Source: Arthrobacter sp. B2a2-09
Lineage (GTDB): Bacteria; Actinomycetota; Actinomycetes; Actinomycetales; Micrococcaceae
Direction of reading: 5' to 3'
Assembly: GCF_027587375.1 (NCBI RefSeq)
Contig: NZ_JAMXIC010000009.1
Span: 100,061 to 164,060, forward strand
Length of the DNA: 64,000 bases
Shown piece by piece: positions 27,701 through 36,081 of the stretch; the first letter of the stretch is position 1; the number at the start of each line of letters is the position of its first letter. The position numbers were made by a program, and so were the translations under genes. The notes under the pieces are model-generated. The model was not told the origin of the DNA. It made no database searches and saw nothing but the letters and a program-made list of their open reading frames with translations.

Positions 27701-27726
27701 GCAGCCGCCCCCTATGGGGTGGCTGC
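27701..27726 (+). promoter_or_regulatory. Hairpin between infC and rpmI
   Basis: 11-bp arms (27701-27711 and 27716-27726, one mismatch) around CTAT. It lies mid-operon 50 bp before rpmI and is not followed by a U tract, so it may be a processing or L20-type regulatory site or a partial terminator. Confidence 0.5.
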
Positions 27727-27776
27727 ACGAAAGAACTGCAGACCTAGTCTGCGGACACGTAAGGAGATCGGTTCCC

Positions 27777-27971
27777 ATGCCGAAGATGAAGACCCACAGT
27801 GGTGCTAAGAAGCGCTTCAAGCTGACCGGTACCGGCAAGCTGAAGCGTCAGCAGGCCAACCGCCGCCACTACCTGGAGCACAAGTCCTCCACCCTGACCC
27901 GTCGCCTTGCCGGCGACAAGATCGTCTTCAAGGGCGATGCCAAGGTCATCAAGAAGATGCTCGGCGTCTAA
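27777..27971 (+). CDS. rpmI: 50S ribosomal protein L35
   Basis: Basic 64-aa ribosomal protein, normal length: [20 protein letters not shown] at the N-terminus and [13 protein letters not shown] at the end. ATG 27777 follows TAAGGAG with 10-nt spacing. Middle gene of the infC-rpmI-rplT operon. Confidence 0.97.
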   Translation: MPKMKTHSGAKKRFKLTGTGKLKRQQANRRHYLEHKSSTLTRRLAGDKIVFKGDAKVIKKMLGV

Positions 27972-28088
27972 GTTCCAAGTTTTCTGGTTGCTGCCATCCG
28001 GTAGCCGCCGACTACACCAAAGCCTTCTCAGGCCGGCCGGGTTTCCGGCAGTAGCAGCTTGGGATAAGAATTTTGAAGGAGTACGCAC

Positions 28089-28619
28089 GTGGCACGTGTG
28101 AAGCGGGCGGTAAACGCCCACAAGAAGCGTCGGGTTGTCCTTGAACGGGCCAAGGGTTACCGCGGTCAGCGGTCTCGCCTGTACCGCAAGGCAAAAGAGC
28201 AGCTGCTGCACTCGTTTGTGTACAGCTACGGCGACCGCCGCAAGAAGAAGGGTGACTTCCGTCGCCTCTGGATCCAGCGCATCAACGCTGCATCCCGCGC
28301 CAACGGCTTGACCTACAACCGCCTGATCCAGGGCCTGAAGGCCGCTGAGGTCGAGGTTGACCGCCGCATGCTGGCAGAGCTGGCCGTTTCCGACGCCAAC
28401 GCTTTCGCCGCTCTGGTCAAGGTTGCCAAGGATTCCCTGCCTGCTGACACCTCCGCTCCGGCCGCCAAGGCCGAGGCCGCTCCGAAGGCTGCTGCAAAGA
28501 CTTCTGCTGCTGCAAAGGCTGCTCCGGCTGTCAAGGCCTCTGTTTCCGAGGAAGAGCCCGCTGCCAAGGCCCCCAAGGCCAAGGCTGCGAAGAAGCCGGC
28601 CGCAGAAGCTGCTGAGTAG
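28089..28619 (+). CDS. rplT: 50S ribosomal protein L20 with Ala/Lys-rich C-terminal extension
   Basis: Primary 23S-binding protein needed early in 50S assembly. The L20 fold spans residues 1-118 ([20 protein letters not shown] to [20 protein letters not shown]). About 55 extra residues of Ala/Lys/Pro/Glu follow, ending KKPAAEAAE; typical L20 is 115-130 aa, here 176. GTG 28089 after GAAGGAG. The extension resembles the tail of IF-3 in the same operon. Confidence 0.95.
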   Translation: MARVKRAVNAHKKRRVVLERAKGYRGQRSRLYRKAKEQLLHSFVYSYGDRRKKKGDFRRLWIQRINAASRANGLTYNRLIQGLKAAEVEVDRRMLAELAVSDANAFAALVKVAKDSLPADTSAPAAKAEAAPKAAAKTSAAAKAAPAVKASVSEEEPAAKAPKAKAAKKPAAEAAE

Positions 28620-28644
28620 CACGCGTAGCCTCAGTTCATGGGAC

Positions 28645-28660
28645 AGTGGCAACTGCCACT
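28645..28660. promoter_or_regulatory. Palindrome overlapping the promoter of the SpoU gene
   Basis: AGTGGCA-AC-TGCCACT is a perfect 7-2-7 inverted repeat whose last base is the first base of the -10 TAAAGT. It could be an operator, or a small terminator for rplT. Confidence 0.45.
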
Positions 28661-28665
28661 AAAGT
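28660..28665 (+). promoter_or_regulatory. -10 element of leaderless SpoU methyltransferase gene
   Basis: TAAAGT ends 7 nt before ATG 28673 with no ribosome binding site. Confidence 0.5.
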
Positions 28666-28672
28666 TCTGTAT

Positions 28673-29569
28673 ATGAACGAAACCGGGCGCCCGCAAGAAC
28701 TTCCGATGTCCAACCCCCGAGCCGATCGGGTCAGGGATGTCGCAAGGCTTGCAGGGCGCCCGGCCCGTTTAAAGCGCGGCCGGTTCCTCGCGGAAGGCCC
28801 CCAAGCCGTTCGCGAGGCTCTGGTCCTGCACCGGGAGCGGACCACGGCGGGGGAGCCCGGCGTCGTACACGAAGTCTTCGCGAGCGAAAGCTGCCTGGAC
28901 CGGCTCCCTGAACTGGCCGAGCTCGCCGACGGCGTCGCCTTGCGGCTCGCGAATGACGATGTCCTGGCCGCCATGGCGGACACCGTCAATCCCCAGGGGA
29001 TTGTGGCTGTCTGCAGTTTTGTGGACGTCAGCCTTGAATCAGTGCTCGACGCCGGGCCGCGGCTAATCGCCGTCATGTGCCAAGTGCGGGACCCCGGCAA
29101 CGCTGGGACAGTGCTTCGGGCCGCTGATGCGGCCGGGGCGGATGCGGTGGTCTTGACGGCCTCCAGTGTTGATATTTACAACCCGAAGGCTGTGCGCTCC
29201 ACGGCAGGTTCACTCTTCCACCTGCCGGTTGTGCTGGGTGCGGACATCGAGGAACTCGTGGCCCTCTGCAAGGAGCGGGGCATCGGGATCCTCGCAGCGG
29301 ACGGTTACGGCACCCTCAATCTGGACAAGCTTCAGGACGAGAACGCGGCTCGCCGCCTGGGTGCGTCGGCAGCGCCTTCCGACTACGCACTCGAAGCCCC
29401 GACGGCCTGGCTGTTCGGTAACGAGGCGCAAGGACTTTCAGACTCCGAACTGGCCCTTGCCGACCATCGTGTCGCAGTGCCCGTTTACGGCTCGGCGGAA
29501 AGCTTGAACCTCGGCACAGCCGCCACTGTCTGCCTTTACGCCAGTGCACGCTCCCAGCAGGCTTCCTGA
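28673..29569 (+). CDS. TrmH/SpoU-family RNA 2'-O-methyltransferase
   Basis: RNA ribose methyltransferase, 298 aa, of the SPOUT knot fold. An N-terminal substrate-binding domain (RLKRGRFLAEGPQAVREAL) is followed by the three SPOUT motifs: DPGNAGTVLRAADAAGADAV, AWLFGNEAQGLS and VPVYGSAESLNLGTAATVCL. ATG 28673 is chosen from the -10 seven bases upstream; other starts are possible. Related genes at this position are annotated as 23S rRNA methyltransferases; the exact target is unknown. The CDF gene starts 1 base after the stop. Confidence 0.88.
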   Translation: MNETGRPQELPMSNPRADRVRDVARLAGRPARLKRGRFLAEGPQAVREALVLHRERTTAGEPGVVHEVFASESCLDRLPELAELADGVALRLANDDVLAAMADTVNPQGIVAVCSFVDVSLESVLDAGPRLIAVMCQVRDPGNAGTVLRAADAAGADAVVLTASSVDIYNPKAVRSTAGSLFHLPVVLGADIEELVALCKERGIGILAADGYGTLNLDKLQDENAARRLGASAAPSDYALEAPTAWLFGNEAQGLSDSELALADHRVAVPVYGSAESLNLGTAATVCLYASARSQQAS

Positions 29570-29570
29570 C

Positions 29571-30488
29571 GTGGCTGCAAATGGCGGTACCAAGGCAATC
29601 GTGGCGGCATTGGGTGCCAACCTGGCGATCGCTGCACTCAAGTTTGTCGCATTCGTCCTCACGATGTCGTCGTCCATGTTGGCCGAGGCAATCCACTCCG
29701 TAGCCGACTCGGGCAACCAGTTGCTCCTGCTGCTTGGCGGGAAGCGGGCGCAGCGGGCCGCAAGTCCGGAACACCCATTTGGCTATGGCCGTGAGCGCTA
29801 CATTTACGCCTTCATCGTCTCGATCGTGCTGTTCAGCGTTGGCGGCCTTTTCGCGCTCTTCGAATCTTGGGAGAAATTCCAGCACCCCCATGCCATTGAA
29901 GGCGATTTCTGGTGGGCGCCGCTGGCCGTGCTGCTCGGCGCCGTTGTGGCGGAATCCTTCTCGTTCCGGACAGCCATCCACGAGTCAAATCCCTTGCGCG
30001 GCAAGCAGAGTTGGATCAAGTTCATCCGCAACGCCAAGCAACCGGAATTGCCCGTGATCCTCCTGGAGGACTTCGGAGCTCTCCTGGGCCTCGTTTTCGC
30101 CCTGTTCGGCGTGAGCCTGACCCTCATCACGGGCAACGGCTTGTGGGACGCCGCGGGCACAGGAATGATTGGCCTGCTTCTTGTGGGAATCGCCGTGGTG
30201 CTCGCGGTGGAAACCAAGTCCTTGCTGCTCGGCGAATCAGCCACCAAAGAGGACAACGCACGCATCACGGAAGCCATTGAGTCCGATGGCACGCGCATCA
30301 TCCACCTCAAGACCATGCACCTGGGTCCGGAAGAGTTGCTTGTCGCTGCGAAGATCAGTGTGGGCGCTGCAGATACCGGTCAGGCGATTGCTAAAGCGAT
30401 CGACGACGCCGAACTCAGGATCCGCACCGCAGTACCGATCGCCCGGGTCATCTACCTAGAGCCCGACGTCGAGCGGGTCCAGGTATAA
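29571..30488 (+). CDS. Cation diffusion facilitator transporter
   Basis: Membrane divalent-metal/proton antiporter, 305 aa. CDF features: HSVADSGNQLLLLL in TM2 with the His/Asp metal site, HPFGYGRERYIYAF, a long TM3-TM4 region, EDFGALLGLVFAL in TM5 and a cytoplasmic C-terminal domain. GTG 29571 comes one base after the previous stop. The TM5 EDxGA pattern places it near the FieF/Rv2025c-like group; metal (Zn, Fe or Mn) cannot be assigned. Confidence 0.85.
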   Translation: MAANGGTKAIVAALGANLAIAALKFVAFVLTMSSSMLAEAIHSVADSGNQLLLLLGGKRAQRAASPEHPFGYGRERYIYAFIVSIVLFSVGGLFALFESWEKFQHPHAIEGDFWWAPLAVLLGAVVAESFSFRTAIHESNPLRGKQSWIKFIRNAKQPELPVILLEDFGALLGLVFALFGVSLTLITGNGLWDAAGTGMIGLLLVGIAVVLAVETKSLLLGESATKEDNARITEAIESDGTRIIHLKTMHLGPEELLVAAKISVGAADTGQAIAKAIDDAELRIRTAVPIARVIYLEPDVERVQV

Positions 30489-30513
30489 CCAGCCCCGCAG
30501 CAACAGCAGAGAG

Positions 30514-31722
30514 CTATGCCGCCAGTGGCCGCTTGCGTTCCAACCAGCCACTGATGCCCGCGACGCCGAGTCCCAGGACTGCCAGGACAGCCCCGACGAG
30601 GGCTGGTGCAACGTAGCCCCAGCCCCAAGCGATGACCACTCCGCCGAGGAACGCGCCAAGGGCGTTGGCTATGTTGAGGGCGGAATGGTTGAGCGAAGAA
30701 GCCAAGGATGGGGCGTCCGGCGATGCGTCGAGGAGGCGCGTCTGCAAGGGCGGAACAAGCATGGAGCCGATACCGCCCACGATGAAGACCATGATGAATG
30801 CGGACCACGCCCAGTGGGCTGCGACGGCGTAGGCCACCAGCGCCAACGCGATGAGGGGAAGGACCCGGTAGATAGTTCCCATGACCGACTTGTCGGCGAT
30901 GCGGCCCCCGAGGATATTGCCTGCCACCATACCGAGTCCATAAAGGGCAACTACCACGGGTATCAGCGCCTCCGGGATGCCGGCCACGGACGTCATGGTG
31001 TGGGAGATGTACGTGTAGGTGGCGAAGAAACCGCCAAAACCGATGATTCCGATCAGCAATGCCAGCCACACCTGTATGCGTTTGAGCGCACCAAGTTCCC
31101 GGCGGATGCTTGCCTCGGGGTGGGCGGGCTCAAAGGGGACAAACTTCCACAGCAACACGCTGGTGACGAGGCCGATGACGCCGACGACTACGAAGAGCAG
31201 GCGCCACCCGAATGTTTGGCCGAGCCAAGTAGCCACGGGAACGCCGATGACGTTTGAGATGGTGAGCCCGCCCATGACCATGGAAATCGCCCAACCGCGC
31301 TTGGTGGGAGCGACCAGGCTCGCTGCGATGACCGCGGCGATCCCGAAGAAGGCGCCATGGGGCAGTCCTGAGGCAAACCTCGTGATCAACATGGTTCCGT
31401 AGTCCGGTGCAATGAAGGACGTCAGGTTCGCGATGGACAGGAACAGCATGAGTCCCAAGGCAAGTTGCTTGCGGGGGAGACGGGCGCCAAGTGCCGCGAA
31501 GATCGGCGCGCCCACCACTACACCCAGGGCGTAGGCGGAAATCAGGTTCCCGGCCTCGGGAGTGCTGATGTTGAGCCCCTGCTCGATCTCCTTGAGCAGG
31601 CCCATCATGGTGAACTCCGTTGTCCCGATGGCAAATCCACCCATGGCAAGGGCGAAGATCGCCAGCGCCACGTGACGGCTTCCGGTCTTTTGGGAGGTTT
31701 TGCTGACAGCGGTAGTGGTCAT
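30514..31722 (-). CDS. MFS transporter, DHA1/AraJ-like
   Basis: Twelve-helix exporter of 402 aa. Motif GTTEFTMMGLLKEI in TM1, GAPIFAALGARLPRKQLALG (motif A), and SGLPHGAFFGIAAVIAASLV in TM4 are typical of the AraJ/PbuE/YdhP drug or sugar-efflux group. ATG 31722 after an ACAGGA. It is divergent from mutT with 145 bp between, and tail-to-tail with the CDF gene, whose stop lies 25 bp away. Confidence 0.86.
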   Translation of the reverse strand: MTTTAVSKTSQKTGSRHVALAIFALAMGGFAIGTTEFTMMGLLKEIEQGLNISTPEAGNLISAYALGVVVGAPIFAALGARLPRKQLALGLMLFLSIANLTSFIAPDYGTMLITRFASGLPHGAFFGIAAVIAASLVAPTKRGWAISMVMGGLTISNVIGVPVATWLGQTFGWRLLFVVVGVIGLVTSVLLWKFVPFEPAHPEASIRRELGALKRIQVWLALLIGIIGFGGFFATYTYISHTMTSVAGIPEALIPVVVALYGLGMVAGNILGGRIADKSVMGTIYRVLPLIALALVAYAVAAHWAWSAFIMVFIVGGIGSMLVPPLQTRLLDASPDAPSLASSLNHSALNIANALGAFLGGVVIAWGWGYVAPALVGAVLAVLGLGVAGISGWLERKRPLAA

Positions 31723-31855
31723 CGTCCTGTTTCTTGGGGGCGAGCGGGAGGCCACTCGAAGGGAATAAAGCCGACTTTCAAGCTTAGTGCGAGACTCCGG
31801 CGAATGTCCCTGAATGTGACAACTTCCATAGACAGGGTCATGGCCGGACGGCCAA

Positions 31856-31861
31856 TAGACT
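31856..31861 (+). promoter_or_regulatory. -10 element of leaderless mutT-like gene
   Basis: TAGACT ends 6 nt before GTG 31868. Confidence 0.5.
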
Positions 31862-31867
31862 GTTGCG

Positions 31868-32308
31868 GTGACTGGACTGATAAGCGTGGCGGGCGCCGCC
31901 GTCGTCGATTCCCTTGAAAATCCGAAACGGCTGCTAGCCGCAAGGCGCAGCGCCCCACCGCAATTCGCAGGAATGTGGGAGTTCCCCGGCGGCAAGCTGG
32001 AGGCCGGGGAATCCTTCGAAGACGCGCTGCACCGCGAACTGCTCGAGGAACTGGGGATCACTGTCCGGCTCGGGGCCGAAGTGGAACCGGATGCAGGCGC
32101 CGCGTGGCCGCTGAACGAGCGGGCCGTCATGAGGGTATGGTTCGCCGAACTGCTCGACGGCGAACCGCGTCCGCTCCAGGACCACGACGAACTCCGGTGG
32201 GTTCCGCTCGGCAATGGAGACGAGGCGTTCACGTTGCCGTGGATTCCTGCTGACCTGCCGATTGTCCGGGCGCTGCTGGAGCGGGTGGCCTCCGGCCTGC
32301 TTGGCTAG
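31868..32308 (+). CDS. Nudix hydrolase, MutT-type (8-oxo-dGTP diphosphatase)
   Basis: Short (146 aa) Nudix enzyme that probably cleans the nucleotide pool of oxidised dGTP. Full Nudix box GKLEAGESFEDALHRELLEE followed by LGI, preceded by FAGMWEFPGG, as in MutT. Leaderless GTG start. Its TAG lies in the first unit of a 15-bp tandem repeat shared with the end of the convergent radical SAM gene. Confidence 0.9.
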   Translation: MTGLISVAGAAVVDSLENPKRLLAARRSAPPQFAGMWEFPGGKLEAGESFEDALHRELLEELGITVRLGAEVEPDAGAAWPLNERAVMRVWFAELLDGEPRPLQDHDELRWVPLGNGDEAFTLPWIPADLPIVRALLERVASGLLG

Positions 32309-32344
32309 AAAAGCCTTGGCTAGAAAAGCCTTGGCTAGAAAAGA
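32301..32344. repeat. 15-bp tandem repeats at convergent gene ends
   Basis: TTGGCTAGAAAAGCC at 32301 and 32316, and a 14-bp third copy at 32331. The mutT stop is in copy 1 and the radical SAM stop (minus strand) is in copy 3, so the block forms the whole 26-bp gap between the genes. Confidence 0.9.
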
Positions 32345-33429
32345 GTGGACTGGCCCGTTGTTGGAAAGGAAGCCGATGGAAGGGAAACCGGCGTTTCCTT
32401 GCCCGCAGCGGCGTTCCTGTGGCTGAAACCGCTGCTCCCGGAGAAACCGTGACGGGCCTTGAAGTACTTGATGCGGCCAATCAACCAGGTCCTGTATTCC
32501 TTCGAGGCGTACGAGCCTTGGCCGTAGAGACGCCGGTATTTGCCAACGAGGCCGGGGTGATTTGCCGCCAGCCACTGCATGAACCATTCCCGGGTGCCCG
32601 GTTTCAGGTACAACGCCCCGGCCGTGACGCCAGTGGCACCGGCCTCGGCCAGGGCGGTAAAGAGCGACTCCAGGGCGTCATCGCTGTCCGTTAGCCACGG
32701 CAGGATGGGCATGGCCATGACACCGCAAGGCAGCCCGGCCTCGCGCAGCCGGCGGATGAGCTTGAGCCTGGCGCGTGGTGCGGGCGTGCCCGGTTCCACT
32801 GCCGAGGCCAGAGCTTCGTCAGTCATGGCCAGCGAGATGCCCAGATCCACGGGCACTTGGCTGGAGGCGTGCTTGAGGATGGGAATGTCGCGGCCCAGGA
32901 GGGTTCCCTTGGTGAGGATGGAGAACGGCGTACCGGAATCGGCCAGGGCCCGGATGATCCCCGGCATCAGCTGGTAGCGGCCCTCTGCCCGCTGGTACGG
33001 ATCCGTGTTTGTGCCGAGGGCCACATGATGGTGGCCCCACGACGGTTTGGACAGTTCCTTGCGCAAGACCTCTGCCGCGTTGATCTTCACTATCACTTGG
33101 GAATCGAAATCGTGTCCGGCGTCGAACTCCAGATAGGTGTGGCTCTTGCGCGCAAAGCAGTAGACACAGGCATGGCTGCATCCGCGGTATGGGTTGACCG
33201 TCCATTCGAAAGGCATCTGGGAACCGGACGCCACCTTGTTGAGCACCGATTTGGCGGTGACCTCATGAAAGGTGACTCCGGAGAATTCGGGGGTTGAGAC
33301 GGAACGCACAAGCCCGGCCAGCGGCAGCAGTGCATCCGTTGCTGGGGCGGCTCCGGACGGAACGCTGTTGCTGTTGTCTCCGGGTGCCGGACCACGTTGT
33401 GGTGAAAGTGCCTGTGCGTCCCATCTCAT
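32335..33429 (-). CDS. Radical SAM protein, Rv2578c family
   Basis: Iron-sulfur SAM enzyme, 364 aa. CxxxCxxC is in PYRGCSHACVYCFARKSH; SPL-like features TNTDPYQRAEG and LTKGTLLGRDI follow. The family resembles spore photoproduct lyase but its substrate is unknown. ATG 33429 is preceded at once by GGAGGG and, further up, by a strong LexA box (33439-33454) lying between TTGACA (33459-33464) and TCGAAT, so it should be DNA-damage induced. Mycobacterial Rv2578c is likewise reported in the LexA regulon as I recall. Ends in the repeat 32301-32344. Confidence 0.88.
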   Translation of the reverse strand: MRWDAQALSPQRGPAPGDNSNSVPSGAAPATDALLPLAGLVRSVSTPEFSGVTFHEVTAKSVLNKVASGSQMPFEWTVNPYRGCSHACVYCFARKSHTYLEFDAGHDFDSQVIVKINAAEVLRKELSKPSWGHHHVALGTNTDPYQRAEGRYQLMPGIIRALADSGTPFSILTKGTLLGRDIPILKHASSQVPVDLGISLAMTDEALASAVEPGTPAPRARLKLIRRLREAGLPCGVMAMPILPWLTDSDDALESLFTALAEAGATGVTAGALYLKPGTREWFMQWLAANHPGLVGKYRRLYGQGSYASKEYRTWLIGRIKYFKARHGFSGSSGFSHRNAAAGKETPVSLPSASFPTTGQSTLF

Positions 33430-33438
33430 GCCCTCCAT

Positions 33439-33454
33439 TCGAATATATGTTCGA
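33439..33454 (-). promoter_or_regulatory. LexA box in the radical SAM gene promoter
   Basis: TCGAATATATGTTCGA on the plus strand equals the consensus TCGAAC-N4-GTTCGA with one mismatch. On the minus strand it fills the spacer after TTGACA and touches the -10, an ideal repressor position. Confidence 0.85.
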
Positions 33455-33529
33455 ACGCTTGTCAAGGCCTGGTGGAAGAAGGCCGGTGAAAGTTCGAACG
33501 AAGAACCTTGGAGCCGGGCTGGCACTTGC

Positions 33530-33535
33530 TAGGGT
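33530..33535 (+). promoter_or_regulatory. -10 element of leaderless pcp
   Basis: TAGGGT ends 6 nt before ATG 33542. Confidence 0.5.
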
Positions 33536-33541
33536 GGGTTC

Positions 33542-34189
33542 ATGATTCTGCTGACGGGATTCGAGCCTTTTGGTGGCGATTCCAGCAACCCCTCGTGGGC
33601 TGCCGTCCTCAAGGCGCAGGAAATTTTGCGCGCCGAAGGGCATGGGGTGGAAGCGCTTGAGCTACCGTGCGTTTTCGGTGAATCCGCCGCGGTCCTGCGC
33701 GAGGCCATGGGGAGGCTGCGCCCGGAGTTGGTCATCTGCGTCGGGCTCGCCGGAGGCCGGGACCGGCTCTCCTTGGAGCGCGTGGCCATTAACTGCGATG
33801 ACGCCAGAATTCCGGACAACGCTGGAAACAGGCCTGTCGACGAGCCGGTGGTCCCGGATGGGCCCGCGGCGTACTTCAGCGCGCTGCCAGTGAAGTCCGC
33901 CCTGCGGGCGCTGCAGATCGCCGGAATCCGCGCCGAAGTCTCGCAGACTGCCGGGACGTACGTATGCAACCACGTGTTTTATGCCCTGATGCACGAGCTC
34001 GCCGGAACTTCTGCGCCCCGCGCGCGGGGTGGCTTCATCCACGTGCCCTATGACGAGGCCCACCTGCCGCAGGGTAGTGCCGCACCTGGCATGGCGACCC
34101 GGGACATGGGCCGGGGAATCGCCGTCGTCGTGCGCACAGCGCTTGAGACTCAAGTGGACGCGAAGCTGTCCGCAGGAGCTGTTCACTAG
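33542..34189 (+). CDS. pcp: Pyroglutamyl-peptidase I
   Basis: Cytosolic cysteine peptidase (C15) removing N-terminal pyroglutamate (215 aa, normal). ILLTGFEPFGGDSSNPSW, the Glu region VGLAGGRDRLSLERVAIN, nucleophile Cys in AGTYVCNHVFY and His in GFIHVPYDE are all present. Leaderless ATG start. Divergent from the SOS-linked radical SAM gene; its stop overlaps the convergent SIMPL gene by 4 bp. Confidence 0.94.
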   Translation: MILLTGFEPFGGDSSNPSWAAVLKAQEILRAEGHGVEALELPCVFGESAAVLREAMGRLRPELVICVGLAGGRDRLSLERVAINCDDARIPDNAGNRPVDEPVVPDGPAAYFSALPVKSALRALQIAGIRAEVSQTAGTYVCNHVFYALMHELAGTSAPRARGGFIHVPYDEAHLPQGSAAPGMATRDMGRGIAVVVRTALETQVDAKLSAGAVH

Positions 34190-34836
34190 GCTGGCGCCGG
34201 CGAGTCCAGCTCCCACTGCACTACCACGCTGGCGGAAACCGCCACTGATCCCGCTTCGATGGCCACGCCTTCGCTCGCAAAGGCCCGCTTCATGTCGCCC
34301 ATCATCGGCACCGGCGATCCATGCTCCGGCCGCTGATCGATGGATAGCACTTGCCCCAACCGGGCGCCGGCAAGTGCGGCAAACCGGGCCGCCTTCGCCT
34401 CGGCCTCCCGCCACGCTGCCTCCTGGGCCCGCGCTGCGACGGCGGAGGAATCCTTGAATCCCTGTTCGATCCCATTGATGCGCAGGCTGTCGCCGCCTGC
34501 AGCCACCGCCGCAGATATGGCCGCGGGGGCCGCCGATGGCGGGCCGACCCGGGCAACCAAGGTGGTTGATGCAACATAGCCAGTGACCTTTTGCCCCTGG
34601 TTTTCGGCCCAGACGAGTTCGGCACGCAGATTGAGGCCGCTGGTCCGCAGGTCAAGACCGGCCACACCATGCCCGCGCAAGGCTTCAGTCACGGCCGAGG
34701 CGATCTCCCCGGCCTCGTCATAGGCCGCTTCGGCGGCGTCACGCCTGACCTCGACGGCGAGCATGAGCGTGAGCAGATCGGGAACGGCTTCGGCGGTTCC
34801 CTCTCCAGTGACGGTGATGGTGCGGATCGGCGTCAT
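34186..34836 (-). CDS. SIMPL domain (DUF541) protein
   Basis: 216-aa protein with the SIMPL/DUF541 fold: start TITVTGEGTAEAVPDLLTLM, middle GVAGLDLRTSGLNLRAE and GYVASTTLVARV, then DSLRINGIEQGF. No signal peptide or membrane anchor is visible, unlike many periplasmic members. ATG 34836 is fixed by TAGCAT (34843-34848 on this strand), ending 6 nt upstream. Function unknown; oxidative-stress roles are proposed for the family. Confidence 0.82.
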   Translation of the reverse strand: MTPIRTITVTGEGTAEAVPDLLTLMLAVEVRRDAAEAAYDEAGEIASAVTEALRGHGVAGLDLRTSGLNLRAELVWAENQGQKVTGYVASTTLVARVGPPSAAPAAISAAVAAGGDSLRINGIEQGFKDSSAVAARAQEAAWREAEAKAARFAALAGARLGQVLSIDQRPEHGSPVPMMGDMKRAFASEGVAIEAGSVAVSASVVVQWELDSPAPA

Positions 34837-34842
34837 GAGGCC

Positions 34843-34848
34843 ATGCTA
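34843..34848 (-). promoter_or_regulatory. -10 element of leaderless SIMPL gene
   Basis: TAGCAT (minus strand) followed by 6 nt and the ATG. Confidence 0.5.
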
Positions 34849-34910
34849 GCTGCGCCGTCGGCAAACGATGCCCCGGTGTCACGGGTTAAATCCCGGCCGG
34901 AGCCTTCTAC

Positions 34911-34916
34911 TAGACT
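34911..34916 (+). promoter_or_regulatory. -10 element (TAGACT) of pheST
   Basis: TAGACT would start transcription near 34923, giving a leader of about 95 nt before pheS. Confidence 0.5.
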
Positions 34917-34967
34917 GGGGTTAGTGCCCGCCGGACGCGTTCAGCGAGCATCGCTCCTGCTTTTGCC

Positions 34968-35021
34968 ATGGCCCTGCCTGGTGAAGACCATTTCCGACTC
35001 GTAGCTAAGAACAGTAGATGA
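34968..35021 (+). other. Possible 17-codon leader ORF overlapping the pheS start
   Basis: ATG 34968 opens a frame of 17 codons ([17 protein letters not shown]) whose TGA overlaps the pheS ATG as ATGA. pheS has no good ribosome site of its own, so coupling is possible. A second frame from GTG 34924, placed for leaderless reading, ends at 35004. Confidence 0.3.
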
Positions 35022-36079
35022 CTGACACTTTGCCGGGCGCTGCCATCCCGAACCCTCTGGATGAAGCCGCCATCACCGCTGCCGTTGAGGAAGCCGTCGC
35101 CGCGATTGCCGCTGCATCCTCCCTCGAAGAACTCAAAGCCGTCCGCTTGGCGCACACCGGCGAGAAGTCGCCCTTGAGCCTTGCCAACCGTGAAATCGGT
35201 GGCCTGCCCAAGGAACAGAAGGCTGCCGCAGGCAAGCTCATGGGTTCCTCCCGTGGCCGCGTCAACCAGGCGCTCGCAGCACGGACCGCTGTGCTCGAAG
35301 CCGAAAACGACGCCCGCATCCTTGTCGAGGAAACCGTCGACGTCACGGCAGCACCGCGGCGACGCCGTGCCGGTGCCCGCCACCCGCTGTCCACGCTGCA
35401 GGACCGCGTGGCTGACATCTTCGTCGGCATGGGCTGGGAAATCGCCGAAGGACCCGAGGTCGAGTCCGAGTGGTTCAACTTCGACGCCCTCAACTTCAAG
35501 CCCGACCACCCGGCCCGCGAAATGCAGGACACCTTCTTCGTGGAACCTCCCGAGGCGCACCTGCTCATGCGCACGCACACTTCCCCGGTGCAGGTCCGTT
35601 CCATGCTTGAGCGCGAAGTGCCCATCTACGTGTTGTGCCCGGGCAAGGTATTCCGCACCGATGAACTCGATGCCACCCACACACCCGTGTTCCACCAGTT
35701 CGAGGGCCTGGCCATCGACAAGAAGCTGAGCATGGCTGACCTGCGCGGCACCTTGGAGCACTTCGCCCGGCAGATGTTCGGTGACGAGGCACAGATCCGC
35801 CTGCGTCCCAACTACTTCCCGTTCACCGAGCCTTCGGCGGAACTGGACATTTGGCACCCCGGCGCCAAGGGCGGCCCTCGCTGGATCGAATGGGGCGGCT
35901 GCGGCATGGTCAATCCCAACGTCCTGCGCGCTGCCGGCATCGACCCGGACGAATATTCAGGTTTTGCCTTCGGCATGGGCATTGAGCGCACGCTCATGTT
36001 CCGCAACGAGGTCGGCGACATGCGCGACATGATCGAAGGCGATGTACGTTTCAGCGAGCACTTCGGGATGGAGATCTAA
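35018..36079 (+). CDS. pheS: Phenylalanine-tRNA ligase alpha subunit
   Basis: Catalytic subunit of the tetrameric PheRS (353 aa). N-terminal coiled coil to residue 100 for tRNA, then class II motifs: [15 protein letters not shown], motif 2 region [19 protein letters not shown], and motif 3 [18 protein letters not shown] 35018 is not preceded by a clear Shine-Dalgarno; a short upstream ORF overlaps it. pheT starts 2 bp after the stop. Confidence 0.97.
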   Translation: MTDTLPGAAIPNPLDEAAITAAVEEAVAAIAAASSLEELKAVRLAHTGEKSPLSLANREIGGLPKEQKAAAGKLMGSSRGRVNQALAARTAVLEAENDARILVEETVDVTAAPRRRRAGARHPLSTLQDRVADIFVGMGWEIAEGPEVESEWFNFDALNFKPDHPAREMQDTFFVEPPEAHLLMRTHTSPVQVRSMLEREVPIYVLCPGKVFRTDELDATHTPVFHQFEGLAIDKKLSMADLRGTLEHFARQMFGDEAQIRLRPNYFPFTEPSAELDIWHPGAKGGPRWIEWGGCGMVNPNVLRAAGIDPDEYSGFAFGMGIERTLMFRNEVGDMRDMIEGDVRFSEHFGMEI

Positions 36080-36081
36080 CA

